Shown here piece by piece: positions 1 to 7,021 of a stretch of DNA of 9,005 bases (position 1 is its first letter; every line of letters begins with the position of its first letter). The position numbers were made by a program, and so were the translations under genes. The stretch is taken from assembly GCA_003601795.1 (NCBI GenBank), contig PIXU01000052.1, positions 1 through 9,005 of the forward strand, read 5' to 3'. Origin of the DNA: Candidatus Methanophagales archaeon (GTDB taxonomy: Archaea; Halobacteriota; Syntropharchaeia; Alkanophagales; Methanospirareceae). The notes beneath the pieces are model-generated. The model was not told the DNA's origin and did no database searches. It was given only the letters and a program-made list of their open reading frames with translations.

Positions 1-65
1 ACCTCCCCTGATGTAATTTCCCTTTTTAATGTTTTGTTACCGCCTTTTACTATTGTTCTTGCCAT
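1..65 (-). CDS. Partial unidentified protein, N-terminal 21 residues
   Basis: An open frame starts with ATG at 65 on the minus strand and runs off the left edge. It reads MARTIVKGGNKTLKREITSG followed by Glu and a cut codon. A nearby ATG at 70 hits a stop after six codons, so 65 is preferred. A TATA-like box (AAGCTTTAAATA, read on the minus strand) lies about 28 bases upstream, which places the transcription start almost on this ATG, as expected for a leaderless archaeal mRNA. The basic, Lys/Arg-rich start suggests a cytoplasmic protein. I do not recognise the family, and 21 residues are too few to assign one. It lies 56 bp downstream of the secreted-protein gene, in the same direction, but with its own promoter. 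Confidence 0.5.
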   Translation of the reverse strand, partial: MARTIVKGGNKTLKREITSGE

Positions 66-86
66 GCCATAATTTAGCAACTCATC

Positions 87-100
87 CTATTTAAAGCTTC
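87..100 (-). promoter_or_regulatory. Archaeal BRE/TATA promoter of the left-edge gene
   Basis: Read on the minus strand the site is GAAGCTTTAAATAGG, an A/T-rich TATA box preceded by a purine-rich BRE-like stretch. Its centre is about 28 bases upstream of the ATG at 65, the normal TATA-to-start distance in archaea. The same AAGCTTTA core recurs before the S9 peptidase and before the transposase. Confidence 0.45.
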
Positions 101-121
101 GGGTCAATCATTAGTAAATGA

Positions 122-1840
122 CTATATATCGTGGGTGTTATCATCGAAGAAGACGCTATTTTTAGGCGGTACCGACACAGATGGTAGTATCTGATTTGAA
201 ATCACCCCCCAAAGACCTGGTATTTTGCATGCTACCGACATAAGGATGTTTACAACCTCCATTCCCCCTTCGTGTTTCTTTAAACCTTCAGCGATATTTT
301 GTGAATACCATTGTTCTTCATTTTCATATAAAATTTTAGTTAAAAGTTCATCACCGGGATACGTATTTACATAATCATCAGGATATGCAATGTAAACAAA
401 GCCCTCAAACATATCATAAATATTCCCTTTCCCTTCTCTTGATTTTCTTTCTGTTTCTGCCAATGTAATAAAAACTGCATAATCAACCTTGCTGTTCAAA
501 GGCGGTTCATGTGGACCATAAATTTCAATCCATATCCCATCATCGTCTTTGTTTTGATAAAGCAGTTCCATCTCAGGACTTGGTGTTGGTTTTGTTGGCA
601 ATGTGGTTTTAATGCAAAGCACCTGTTTCTTCATATCATACCACGAACCCAAGTCTATAAAATGATCGTCTATGTGATCATGAACTAACCAATTTCCAGG
701 GCAGTTATGGTCATGTCTCGTTATAAAGTAATGTCTTTTTCCACTCCAAAACCGTTCCGCGTTTCTTGAAACCAGATAGGAATCCCCATGTTCCATCCCT
801 ACGCTTTTAGCCCAACTTTGTATGTCATCACTATAAGCCAATATATCATTCCAATCCGCCAGTCTATAATTATCACCAAATTCATTCTTAATAACATCGC
901 CTAAGTCTGCTGTTTCACTGTATTTCCCCGCTGTAACTCTGAATAAACTCTCAGGACTAGGAGGAGTAGGTGTTGGTTTTATTGTTGATGGCGCCTTTGA
1001 ATAACATTTGATAGCATTATTGAGCAATTTTAATCCTGCTTGTCCAATGTATCCATCTCCACCGTTTCCAGGATCAACGTTCCATAAGTGATGAAAATAG
1101 ATGATATGAGAATCTCCCACTTTCCATTCTGGTAAACCCGGATGAGGCTTACCAATATGCCAGCCAGTTCCAGCAACATTTAGTAGATACGAAGGCTCAA
1201 TTTTTATCTCATCAATGTTAAGCCAAACATAGCGGCTTCTTTCATTAGGATCAACGCGCCAGATGAGCGAGGGTAAATCACGCGAATCAAGATCATCCAA
1301 ACTGTATCCACCGGGAAAATCAGGCATTGTGGGTACATCCTCTGTGGTTGGAGAGCTTGTGATTGCATTAACTGCAAAGGTAGAATCAGCCAACGCGGGA
1401 ATCCATCCAGGTGGTTCCCCCGCTTTTATGGTCGTTAATCCCAATTTCTTCAGAATGATGCTGCCGCTTTGCGCGAGAATCCAATTTGTCCCCGAGTTCG
1501 TAGCTTTTATCACCTCTCTCTCCACGACATCAGAACTATATGCATTTCTCACATTTGCCGTGCCATAGGTAGGAACGATTATTAGCTTGTAATCTGATAA
1601 ATCTATACTGCCTGCTTTTACTTGATCTATCTCAATAATCTTCGGGGAATATCCAAGACCTTTTATAAGGCTTACATATCCCGCTTCAACATTCTCTAAG
1701 TTATCATGGTCCAAAACAAGAATAGCGATATTTGATTGTTTTTCCGTAAAATCCCCAAAGCTAAAGGCGGAAGCCATACCTGCCGTTGCACTCAAAAGAA
1801 ATACCAATACAAGCCCAAATGCGATTATCTTTGCCTTCAT
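122..1840 (-). CDS. Secreted three-domain protein with Pro/Thr linkers, function unknown
   Basis: A 572-residue exported protein. Residues 1-25 form a Sec signal peptide: basic Lys2/Lys4, a hydrophobic core at 5-17 and an Ala-Ser-Ala cleavage site before Phe26. Region 1 (about 37-282) begins with an alternating strand/helix pattern (IAILVLDHD, YKLIIVPTYG, WILAQSGS) like a class I glutamine-amidotransferase or DJ-1 fold. The elbow has AQSGS where active members have Cys, so enzymatic activity is doubtful. A Pro/Thr linker (283-297) leads to region 2 (298-411), rich in His and Asp at 370-393. A second linker (412-423) leads to region 3 (424-572). There is no C-terminal membrane anchor or PGF-type sorting signal, so it is probably released or loosely cell-bound. 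A GAGGCG Shine-Dalgarno-like site six bases before the ATG supports the start. It is divergent from dnaJ. I do not recognise the full-length family; the fold call for region 1 is tentative. Confidence 0.8.
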   Translation of the reverse strand: MKAKIIAFGLVLVFLLSATAGMASAFSFGDFTEKQSNIAILVLDHDNLENVEAGYVSLIKGLGYSPKIIEIDQVKAGSIDLSDYKLIIVPTYGTANVRNAYSSDVVEREVIKATNSGTNWILAQSGSIILKKLGLTTIKAGEPPGWIPALADSTFAVNAITSSPTTEDVPTMPDFPGGYSLDDLDSRDLPSLIWRVDPNERSRYVWLNIDEIKIEPSYLLNVAGTGWHIGKPHPGLPEWKVGDSHIIYFHHLWNVDPGNGGDGYIGQAGLKLLNNAIKCYSKAPSTIKPTPTPPSPESLFRVTAGKYSETADLGDVIKNEFGDNYRLADWNDILAYSDDIQSWAKSVGMEHGDSYLVSRNAERFWSGKRHYFITRHDHNCPGNWLVHDHIDDHFIDLGSWYDMKKQVLCIKTTLPTKPTPSPEMELLYQNKDDDGIWIEIYGPHEPPLNSKVDYAVFITLAETERKSREGKGNIYDMFEGFVYIAYPDDYVNTYPGDELLTKILYENEEQWYSQNIAEGLKKHEGGMEVVNILMSVACKIPGLWGVISNQILPSVSVPPKNSVFFDDNTHDI

Positions 1841-1865
1841 GATATTCGCCTCTTATCTTTATCTT

Positions 1866-1891
1866 CCCCCCCCCGCCATATATAAATTTAT
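1866..1891 (-). promoter_or_regulatory. Promoter of the secreted protein, with a G9 tract
   Basis: The minus strand carries a classic TTTATATA box (1879-1886), followed at once by GGCG and nine consecutive G (1866-1874). The expected transcription start is about 1855-1858, so the homopolymer sits in the spacer between TATA box and start point. A GAGGCG ribosome-binding site follows at 1847-1852. Confidence 0.55.
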
Positions 1892-1918
1892 CGTGTGATG
1901 ATCTTAGCATAGTAGTTC

Positions 1919-1931
1919 GTAATATAAATTA
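1919..1931 (+). promoter_or_regulatory. Probable TATA promoter of dnaJ
   Basis: GTAATATAAATTA is an archaeal-type TATA box centred about 40 bases before the dnaJ ATG. It predicts transcription from around 1951 and a leader of about 15 bases without a Shine-Dalgarno site. A second TATA-like stretch at 1950-1960 is too close to the ATG to be the main promoter. Confidence 0.4.
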
Positions 1932-1965
1932 ATGCGTGCTATGAAATAACATATATAATTAGAAT

Positions 1966-3105
1966 ATGCCAAAGAAAGATTATTACGAGATACTCGGCGT
2001 TAGCAGAGACGCCAAAGAGAAGGATATAAAAAAAGCATATCGGAGATTGGCAAAGCAATATCACCCCGATACGTACAAAGGGGACAAAAAAGAGGCAGAA
2101 GAGAAGTTCAAGGAGATTTCTGAGGCATACGAAGTGCTGGTGGACAAGGATAAACGTGCGAAGTATGACCAGATTGGGCACAGGGTAGTGGATGAAACCT
2201 TTGGACCCGAAGGTTTCGATTGGAGCCACTTCACGCATTACCGGGATGTTGAGGACATCTTCGGGAGTGCAATATTTGATTCGTTCTTCGAGTCTGCCGC
2301 CAGCCCTGGCTTTGCAAGTAGGGGAGGCATATTTGACACCCTCTTTGGGACGCGAGAAGGGATACAAAGACCGGTTCGCGGCGTTGATGTGCGTTTGAAT
2401 TTGAACATTACGCTTGAAGATGCAGCTATGGGTGCAGAAAAGAGGATTGAAGTCCCGATGTCACGGACATGTAAAGCTTGTGGAGGTTCCGGAACTCGTT
2501 CCGGGAAATCGGGTACGTGTCCCTATTGCGAAGGTACCGGTCAGATAAGAAACGTGCAAAGTAGAGGGGGTACCCGCGTAATAACAGCTACGGTCTGCCC
2601 TCACTGTGGAGGCACGGGGAGAGCCTCTTACGACCTCTGTAACGTATGTGGTGGAACGGGTACCGTATCAAAGCGAACAAAGATATTGCTTAAGATAAAG
2701 AAAGGTGCTTATACCGGCTACGAGATAAAGATACCAAAAGCTGGAAGACCTCCAGAGTCCCGGATTGGCGGAGAACCGGGGGACCTGTACGTGGTACTGA
2801 ACGTTTTACCACACCCAATCTTTGAAAGACGAGGAGATGACCTTTATATGAGAATACCGGTAAGTTTCGCTCAGGCCGCCTTAGGTGGTGAAGTCGTGGT
2901 CACAACAATAGAAGGTAAACGTGTGAAGGTAAAAATCCCGGCTGAAACGCAGACAGGCGCCAAACTTCGCTTGCGTGGGCTGGGAATGCCGAGACTCAAC
3001 GATGGTCAGGGCGACATGTATGTGGAAGTGGTGGTGCAAACGCCAAGGAATCTTACGGAGAGGCAGAAGGAACTGTTACGGGAGGCGTTAGTTGGTACGT
3101 TTTAG
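1966..3105 (+). CDS. dnaJ: Molecular chaperone DnaJ (Hsp40)
   Basis: A type I J-protein of 379 residues, the usual length. It delivers unfolded proteins to DnaK and stimulates DnaK's ATPase in the cytoplasm. The J domain covers about residues 4-66 with the essential HPD motif at 33-35. The zinc-finger domain has all four CxxCxGxG motifs, at 169-176, 185-192, 211-218 and 225-232, enough to bind two zinc ions. The C-terminal substrate-binding domains follow to the end. The linker after the J domain (about 67-140) is less Gly-rich than in the E. coli protein, but keeps DIF-type motifs (DIFGS, IFDSFF, IFDTLFG). No dnaK or grpE is adjacent, although archaeal dnaJ is often clustered with them. The start is fixed by the conserved KKDYYEILGV sequence directly after the ATG. 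The next gene begins 26 bp downstream and may be co-transcribed. Confidence 0.97.
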   Translation: MPKKDYYEILGVSRDAKEKDIKKAYRRLAKQYHPDTYKGDKKEAEEKFKEISEAYEVLVDKDKRAKYDQIGHRVVDETFGPEGFDWSHFTHYRDVEDIFGSAIFDSFFESAASPGFASRGGIFDTLFGTREGIQRPVRGVDVRLNLNITLEDAAMGAEKRIEVPMSRTCKACGGSGTRSGKSGTCPYCEGTGQIRNVQSRGGTRVITATVCPHCGGTGRASYDLCNVCGGTGTVSKRTKILLKIKKGAYTGYEIKIPKAGRPPESRIGGEPGDLYVVLNVLPHPIFERRGDDLYMRIPVSFAQAALGGEVVVTTIEGKRVKVKIPAETQTGAKLRLRGLGMPRLNDGQGDMYVEVVVQTPRNLTERQKELLREALVGTF

Positions 3106-3131
3106 TGTTGGTATTCGTATAATTTAAAACT

Positions 3132-3734
3132 ATGGTTAAATTTGTTGCTCTTAGTTTAGTGATGAACAAAACAGTTTCCCTTGGGGCGCATAGGCATGTA
3201 GATACTAATACTACGACCGCAAAGATTTGGTCCTTAAGTAGGAGTTATAGGCTACTTCCAATCCACAGAGTATTACTTGGCCATGATGGTTCTATGACGC
3301 ATCTTCTGGAGCTAATCTCACGCTGTGAAGTTGCGCTTCGTACAATCAAGCAATCCGTGGTCCCTTGCCCTCGGGAAGTAGCAGACCTACTTGTGGTAGA
3401 CGTTGGAGAACCCGTAAACGAACGCGACATCATAATCGTTAGAAGCTCGGATGGTTCGGCACTCCTTTACGCACGGTCATATACGCCTCTCTCGAGGCTA
3501 AAACCCGCATTCAAAGCCGACCTGATGAAAGCCGATATCCCCATCGGCAAGATTATGCAAAGGCACAGAATCGAAGCGCGGCGAGAGATCCTGGATGTCG
3601 GCTACTTGAGTAGCGACCGTCGTCTTGAGGAGCGATTGGCTTGTCCCGGCCCTTACCTATGGAGAACGTATAACATCATTACCCATGGGAAACCGCTGAT
3701 TACGGTCAAAGAGTACTTCTCTGCCTTGCTCTGA
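3132..3734 (+). CDS. Chorismate lyase-like protein (DUF98/UbiC superfamily)
   Basis: A 200-residue cytoplasmic protein resembling the DUF98/Rv2949c branch of chorismate lyases, which split chorismate into 4-hydroxybenzoate and pyruvate. The pattern fits the family: HRVLLGHDGSMTHLLE (45-60), the conserved Arg in LLYARSYTPLSRL (Arg115), PIGKIM (137-142), and the closing WRTYNI...GKPLITVKEYF segment, with Glu194 in the place of the UbiC active-site Glu. Function here is inferred: archaea lack ubiquinone, so 4-hydroxybenzoate would serve another product, or the substrate may differ. Starts are uncertain: ATG 3132 is only six bases after a TATA-like TATAATTTA (3118-3126), whereas GTG 3159 or ATG 3162 (residues 10 and 11) would suit a transcript from that box. 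It lies 26 bp after dnaJ, so read-through from dnaJ is equally possible and would favour 3132. Confidence 0.82.
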   Translation: MVKFVALSLVMNKTVSLGAHRHVDTNTTTAKIWSLSRSYRLLPIHRVLLGHDGSMTHLLELISRCEVALRTIKQSVVPCPREVADLLVVDVGEPVNERDIIIVRSSDGSALLYARSYTPLSRLKPAFKADLMKADIPIGKIMQRHRIEARREILDVGYLSSDRRLEERLACPGPYLWRTYNIITHGKPLITVKEYFSALL

Positions 3735-3775
3735 TGAGCACGCGGTAATTCTCTGCCCGTTGAAAATTATTAACC

Positions 3776-3840
3776 CCTTGAAAAAGTGAAGGTCAAGGCA
3801 TGAAGTAATGATTAATTTGAAAAATTAAAGAGTTTTTGAG
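3776..3840 (+). terminator. Possible hairpins and T-tract after the DUF98 gene
   Basis: The 165-bp gap before the peptidase gene holds two inverted repeats: CCTTG/CAAGG (3776-3780 and 3794-3798), and a perfect 7-bp TTAATTT-GAA-AAATTAA hairpin (3812-3828), followed by a five-T run at 3833-3837. Archaeal termination needs mainly T-tracts, so this is a reasonable but weak site. Otherwise the gap contains only the peptidase promoter. Confidence 0.25.
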
Positions 3841-3854
3841 CGAAAAGGAACATC

Positions 3855-3871
3855 TAAAAGCTTTATATTAT
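3855..3871 (+). promoter_or_regulatory. BRE/TATA promoter of the S9 peptidase
   Basis: TAAAAGCTTTATATTAT contains a BRE-like AAAAG and a TATA box CTTTATATTA centred about 34 bases before the ATG at 3900. It predicts a leader of about ten bases and no Shine-Dalgarno site, which matches the sequence upstream of the ATG. Confidence 0.55.
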
Positions 3872-3899
3872 CGGGGTGCAAAGAAATGAATGAAATAAC

Positions 3900-5846
3900 A
3901 TGAAAATTATGAAAGACAAAAGAGCACCTTTTACCGAATGGAGACCAGCAATTTCTGCTGAAGAGGTCTTTTCTGATGTTATTGGATTGAGTGAGATACA
4001 GACAGAAGGTAAAAAAACATATTGGCTTGAGATGAGACCCATTGAAGAAGGCAGATATGTTATTGTTCAGAGAGATGAAACAGGGAAGCTAAGGGATATT
4101 ACTCAGTCTGGGCTCAATGTAAGGACGAGAGTCCATGAATATGGAGGAGGGGCATACACGGTCTTTAATAATATCATTTATTTCGTTAACTTTAAGGACC
4201 AGCGTATTTACAGGCAGTTAGAAGATTCTTCTAAGGCACATCCTATTACTCCTTTGAAGAATGAGGATGGTTCATTGGGAAAATATGCCTCCCTAACGGT
4301 AAGTCCCGATGGGAAAAAACTTCTCTTCGTATATGAAAAAGAATATGATAGTAAAGAGAATGCGAATTTCTTAGCGGTTTTAAATCTAAACTCAGGAGAG
4401 ATATCAGAACCAGGCATCATTGCAAAAGGTTACGACTTTTATGCTGACCCGATCTTCTCACCGACAGGGGATAAAGTTGCCTGGCTTCAGTGGAATCACC
4501 CCAATATGCCCTGGGATAGTACAGAATTAATGATAGGAACATTTGAAAAGAATGCTCTGCATGACGTAAAAAGGGTCGCTGGTGGAAGAGACACTTCTAT
4601 CTGCTTCCCACGGTTTGATAGAGAAAATAAACTCTACTTTGTTATGGATAAAGCGGTAGGTGACCCTTCCTCATCTGAGAATTGGTGGAATCTGTATTGT
4701 TATACGGATAAAATAGAGAGAATCACTTCGGAGCAGGCAGAATTTGGTGAACCTCATTGGGTATTTGGGCAGAGTAATTATGATTTTCTCTCTGATAACC
4801 GAATAATAGCGGAAATGGCTAAAGACGGGGCTGATTATCTTGTAGTAGTTGACCCTAAAAAGAAATCACTATCTTTAGTTGAAAGTGATTTATCCAGTTA
4901 TAGTAACATAAGAACAGATGACAAGGATAGGGTCTTCTTTATTGGTGCAAGCAATAAGAAGGCGGCAGCCATATATTCTTTAGATATGGATTCTAAAAAC
5001 TTGGACGTTTTAAAAAGAAGTTCGAATATTGAAATGAAAGGAGGTGATATATCACTGCCTGAGTTCATTACCTATTCCACAAGGGATGAAAAGCAATCTC
5101 ATGGTTTTCTTTACATGCCTAAGAATAGCAGATATGCAGCTCCAGAAGATGATAAACCACCCCTGTTGGTGTTGGCACACGGCGGTCCAACAGCCAGCAC
5201 ACGTGGCTCCTTTTCATTCATCATCCAATTCTGGACATCTGCGGGGTTCGCAGTGATAGATGTAGACTATCGGGGAAGTACAGGCTATGGGCGAGAATAT
5301 AGAGACGCCCTACTTTCCCTTTGGGGGATAATTGATGCGGAAGACGTGGCAGATGCAGTGAGATACGTAATAAAAGAAGGAAAAGTTGATGGATCTAAGG
5401 TTGCGGTTAGAGGAGGAAGTGCAGGAGGGTATATGGTACAGCGAGTTATGACCCAGTATCCTGATCTTTTTAAAGTTGGAGCAAGTTATTTTGGCATTGG
5501 CAATCTTACTACCTTAGTAGAACATACCCATAAATTTGAATCGCACTATATTGACAATTTAATTGGCACAAAACTTCCTGAAGGAGAGAAAGAATATAAA
5601 GATCGTTCTCCTATAAATCATTTAGACCGATTAAAAGCCCCCATGATTATTTTCCAGGGGAGTGATGATAAAATTGTTACACCGGATTGTGCAAGAGAGG
5701 TAGCTCAGGCACTCAAAGAAAGAGGAATTGAATATGAGTATGTTGAATATGAGGGTGAATCACATGGATTTAGGGCTAAGAATAATAATGTTGATTCACT
5801 AAATAGGGAATTTACATTTTATCGTAAGATATTAATCATTCGTTAG
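3900..5846 (+). CDS. S9-family serine peptidase (prolyl oligopeptidase/acylaminoacyl-peptidase type)
   Basis: A 648-residue cytoplasmic peptidase without signal peptide, close to the usual S9C size. Such enzymes cut short peptides, often releasing acylated or N-terminal residues; the exact specificity cannot be read here. The N-terminal part (about 20-395) is the beta-propeller that restricts access to small peptides, with the family signature YWLEMRP...RTRVHEYGGGAY near its start. The C-terminal alpha/beta-hydrolase domain (about 400-648) has the oxyanion motif HGGP (427-430), nucleophile Ser507 in GGSAGG, Asp590 in QGSDDKIVTP and His622 in GESHGF, a complete triad. ATG 3900 is chosen because it suits the TATA box; an ATG at residue 4 is an alternative. 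It is tandem with the DUF98 gene but 165 bp away with its own promoter, and it converges on the phosphoribosyltransferase gene, with only 5 bp between stop codons. Likely role: peptide turnover. Confidence 0.95.
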   Translation: MKIMKDKRAPFTEWRPAISAEEVFSDVIGLSEIQTEGKKTYWLEMRPIEEGRYVIVQRDETGKLRDITQSGLNVRTRVHEYGGGAYTVFNNIIYFVNFKDQRIYRQLEDSSKAHPITPLKNEDGSLGKYASLTVSPDGKKLLFVYEKEYDSKENANFLAVLNLNSGEISEPGIIAKGYDFYADPIFSPTGDKVAWLQWNHPNMPWDSTELMIGTFEKNALHDVKRVAGGRDTSICFPRFDRENKLYFVMDKAVGDPSSSENWWNLYCYTDKIERITSEQAEFGEPHWVFGQSNYDFLSDNRIIAEMAKDGADYLVVVDPKKKSLSLVESDLSSYSNIRTDDKDRVFFIGASNKKAAAIYSLDMDSKNLDVLKRSSNIEMKGGDISLPEFITYSTRDEKQSHGFLYMPKNSRYAAPEDDKPPLLVLAHGGPTASTRGSFSFIIQFWTSAGFAVIDVDYRGSTGYGREYRDALLSLWGIIDAEDVADAVRYVIKEGKVDGSKVAVRGGSAGGYMVQRVMTQYPDLFKVGASYFGIGNLTTLVEHTHKFESHYIDNLIGTKLPEGEKEYKDRSPINHLDRLKAPMIIFQGSDDKIVTPDCAREVAQALKERGIEYEYVEYEGESHGFRAKNNNVDSLNREFTFYRKILIIR

Positions 5847-5851
5847 ACGTA

Positions 5852-6586
5852 TTATTTCAAAAAAACCTTTCCTGTTCCATAATACCCCGCCTCCTTCATA
5901 ATCTCTACCACTTCCTCATTTTCAAGGTCATACCATAGCTTATATGCATCCGCCACTGCAAATGTTCTTCCTTCTCGGATATTCAAACAAAAAATCTTGT
6001 CAGCTTCATTTCCAATCATCTGGATAGCGCTCATTGAGGCAGTTGGAACTGCTACGATAATCCTCTCTGGCTCCTTCTGTTTTAACGATGAAATTGCTAC
6101 AAGCATAGTAAAACCAGATGCTATGCCATCGTCCACAACTATTGCCGTTTTACCCTGGATATCGGGAGAAAGCTTATCTCCTCGAAACATCTTTAATCTC
6201 TTCTCAATCTCTTCTTTTTCCTCAATAACACATCCCTCAATCTCTTCTCTCTTCAATCCAAGCCCATCTAAAATGGACTCGTTAAAAAGAATTGTACCAT
6301 CCCAGGATATAGCACCAAACCCCGCTTCCCTACTCCACGGTATATGAATTTTTCTGACAACTAAAACATCAAAAGGGAAATTTAACCTCTTTGAGAGAAC
6401 AGCAGCTAATGGCACGCCACCGGCTGGTATAGCGAGTATGAAAGCATCTTTTCCCGTATAATCCTTAATTTTTTCTGCCAGCAAATTACCGGCATGGTAA
6501 CGGTCTTCAAATACAGAAGTTTTATTTCTTAATCCTGGTTCTTCAATTATTTCTCCTCTCTCCATCTTTCTCTTTTCTTTTACCAT
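5852..6586 (-). CDS. Phosphoribosyltransferase (COG1926 type)
   Basis: A 244-residue cytoplasmic protein with a type I phosphoribosyltransferase fold. The PRPP-binding loop is VVDDGIASG (150-158, Asp152 and Asp153), with the hydrophobic strand before it and TM after it as the family expects. The N-terminal signature FEDRYHAGNLLAEKI (26-40), the AIPAGGVPLA turn (52-61) and DVLVVRKI (73-80) place it in the COG1926 'predicted phosphoribosyltransferase' group, whose acceptor is not established; I assign no substrate. The first ATG (6586) gives MVKEKRK; an ATG at residue 8 (6565) has a purine-rich upstream stretch and would give a start nearer the conserved domain. Neither has a canonical ribosome site. 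It starts 9 bp from the divergent ferritin-like gene and ends 5 bp from the converging peptidase gene, so its promoter must lie in or very near the ferritin-like coding sequence. Confidence 0.88.
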   Translation of the reverse strand: MVKEKRKMERGEIIEEPGLRNKTSVFEDRYHAGNLLAEKIKDYTGKDAFILAIPAGGVPLAAVLSKRLNFPFDVLVVRKIHIPWSREAGFGAISWDGTILFNESILDGLGLKREEIEGCVIEEKEEIEKRLKMFRGDKLSPDIQGKTAIVVDDGIASGFTMLVAISSLKQKEPERIIVAVPTASMSAIQMIGNEADKIFCLNIREGRTFAVADAYKLWYDLENEEVVEIMKEAGYYGTGKVFLK

Positions 6587-6605
6587 TAATATTACATGGT
6601 TAAAA
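6578..6605. repeat. Imperfect palindrome spanning two divergent start codons
   Basis: Arms TTTTACCAT (6578-6586) and ATGGTTAAAA (6596-6605) are reverse complements apart from one extra base, around a central AATATT (6588-6593). Each arm contains the start codon of one divergent gene, and both proteins begin Met-Val-Lys. It may be an operator or simply the result of two similar starts facing each other. Confidence 0.5.
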
Positions 6606-7021
6606 AGATGTTGGAAGTTGAAGAAATAATCAGGTTATTGAATGAAGATTTTGTGGGGGAAATAGAAGCCACGCTGATATATGTGAGAAACGCCTTTATA
6701 ATGGACCAGTGCGACCCGAGCAGAGTCACGGAGGATATTGCCGTTGACGAGATGAGGCACATGTGGTGGCTTGCCGACTTGATAGTGAAAAGGGGCGGAA
6801 AGCCAAGTATGGAGCACAAAGAACTTAAGTTCGGGGGAGATGACCTGAAAAGTCAATTAGAGAGGCAGATAGCACTTGAAACAGAAGCTATCGAGAGATA
6901 CAAGCAGCAGATTGATGCGATAAATGATGCAGAAGTGGTGGGCGTTCTGAAACATATATTGGATGAAGAGAAACGGCACAGAAAAGAGTTCAGGATGCGG
7001 CTTGAAAGGATAAATGAATAA
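6596..7021 (+). CDS. Ferritin-like di-iron protein (rubrerythrin/bacterioferritin-like)
   Basis: A 141-residue, all-helical cytoplasmic protein with the di-iron pattern of the ferritin-like superfamily. Helix A carries FVGEIEATLIY (Glu22 or Glu24), helix B DEMRH (Glu52, His55), helix C ALETEAIERY (Glu95) and helix D DEEKRH (Glu125, His128); the two ExxH pairs are characteristic. There is no C-terminal rubredoxin domain, so it is not a full rubrerythrin. Roles in the family are iron storage or peroxide and oxygen detoxification; which applies here cannot be decided. ATG 6596 is used, though ATG 6608 (residue 5) would also keep the whole domain. The stop overlaps the start of the DUF255 remnant by 8 bases, so the two were probably one transcript, perhaps for redox stress. 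It is divergent from the phosphoribosyltransferase gene. Confidence 0.9.
   Translation: MVKKMLEVEEIIRLLNEDFVGEIEATLIYVRNAFIMDQCDPSRVTEDIAVDEMRHMWWLADLIVKRGGKPSMEHKELKFGGDDLKSQLERQIALETEAIERYKQQIDAINDAEVVGVLKHILDEEKRHRKEFRMRLERINE

Noticed and set aside
1263..1568. 101-codon plus-strand open frame inside the secreted-protein gene
   Set aside because: Antisense to a convincing gene with signal peptide and ribosome-binding site; no promoter or family resemblance of its own.
1950..1960. CATATATAATT as the dnaJ promoter
   Set aside because: It is only about ten bases before the ATG, so transcription would start inside the gene; the TATA box at 1919-1931 fits better.
1939..2367. 142-codon open frame on the minus strand over dnaJ
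   Set aside because: It lies opposite the conserved J-domain and linker of dnaJ, has no recognisable motif, and its hydrophobic stretch mirrors the dnaJ codons. It is a shadow frame.
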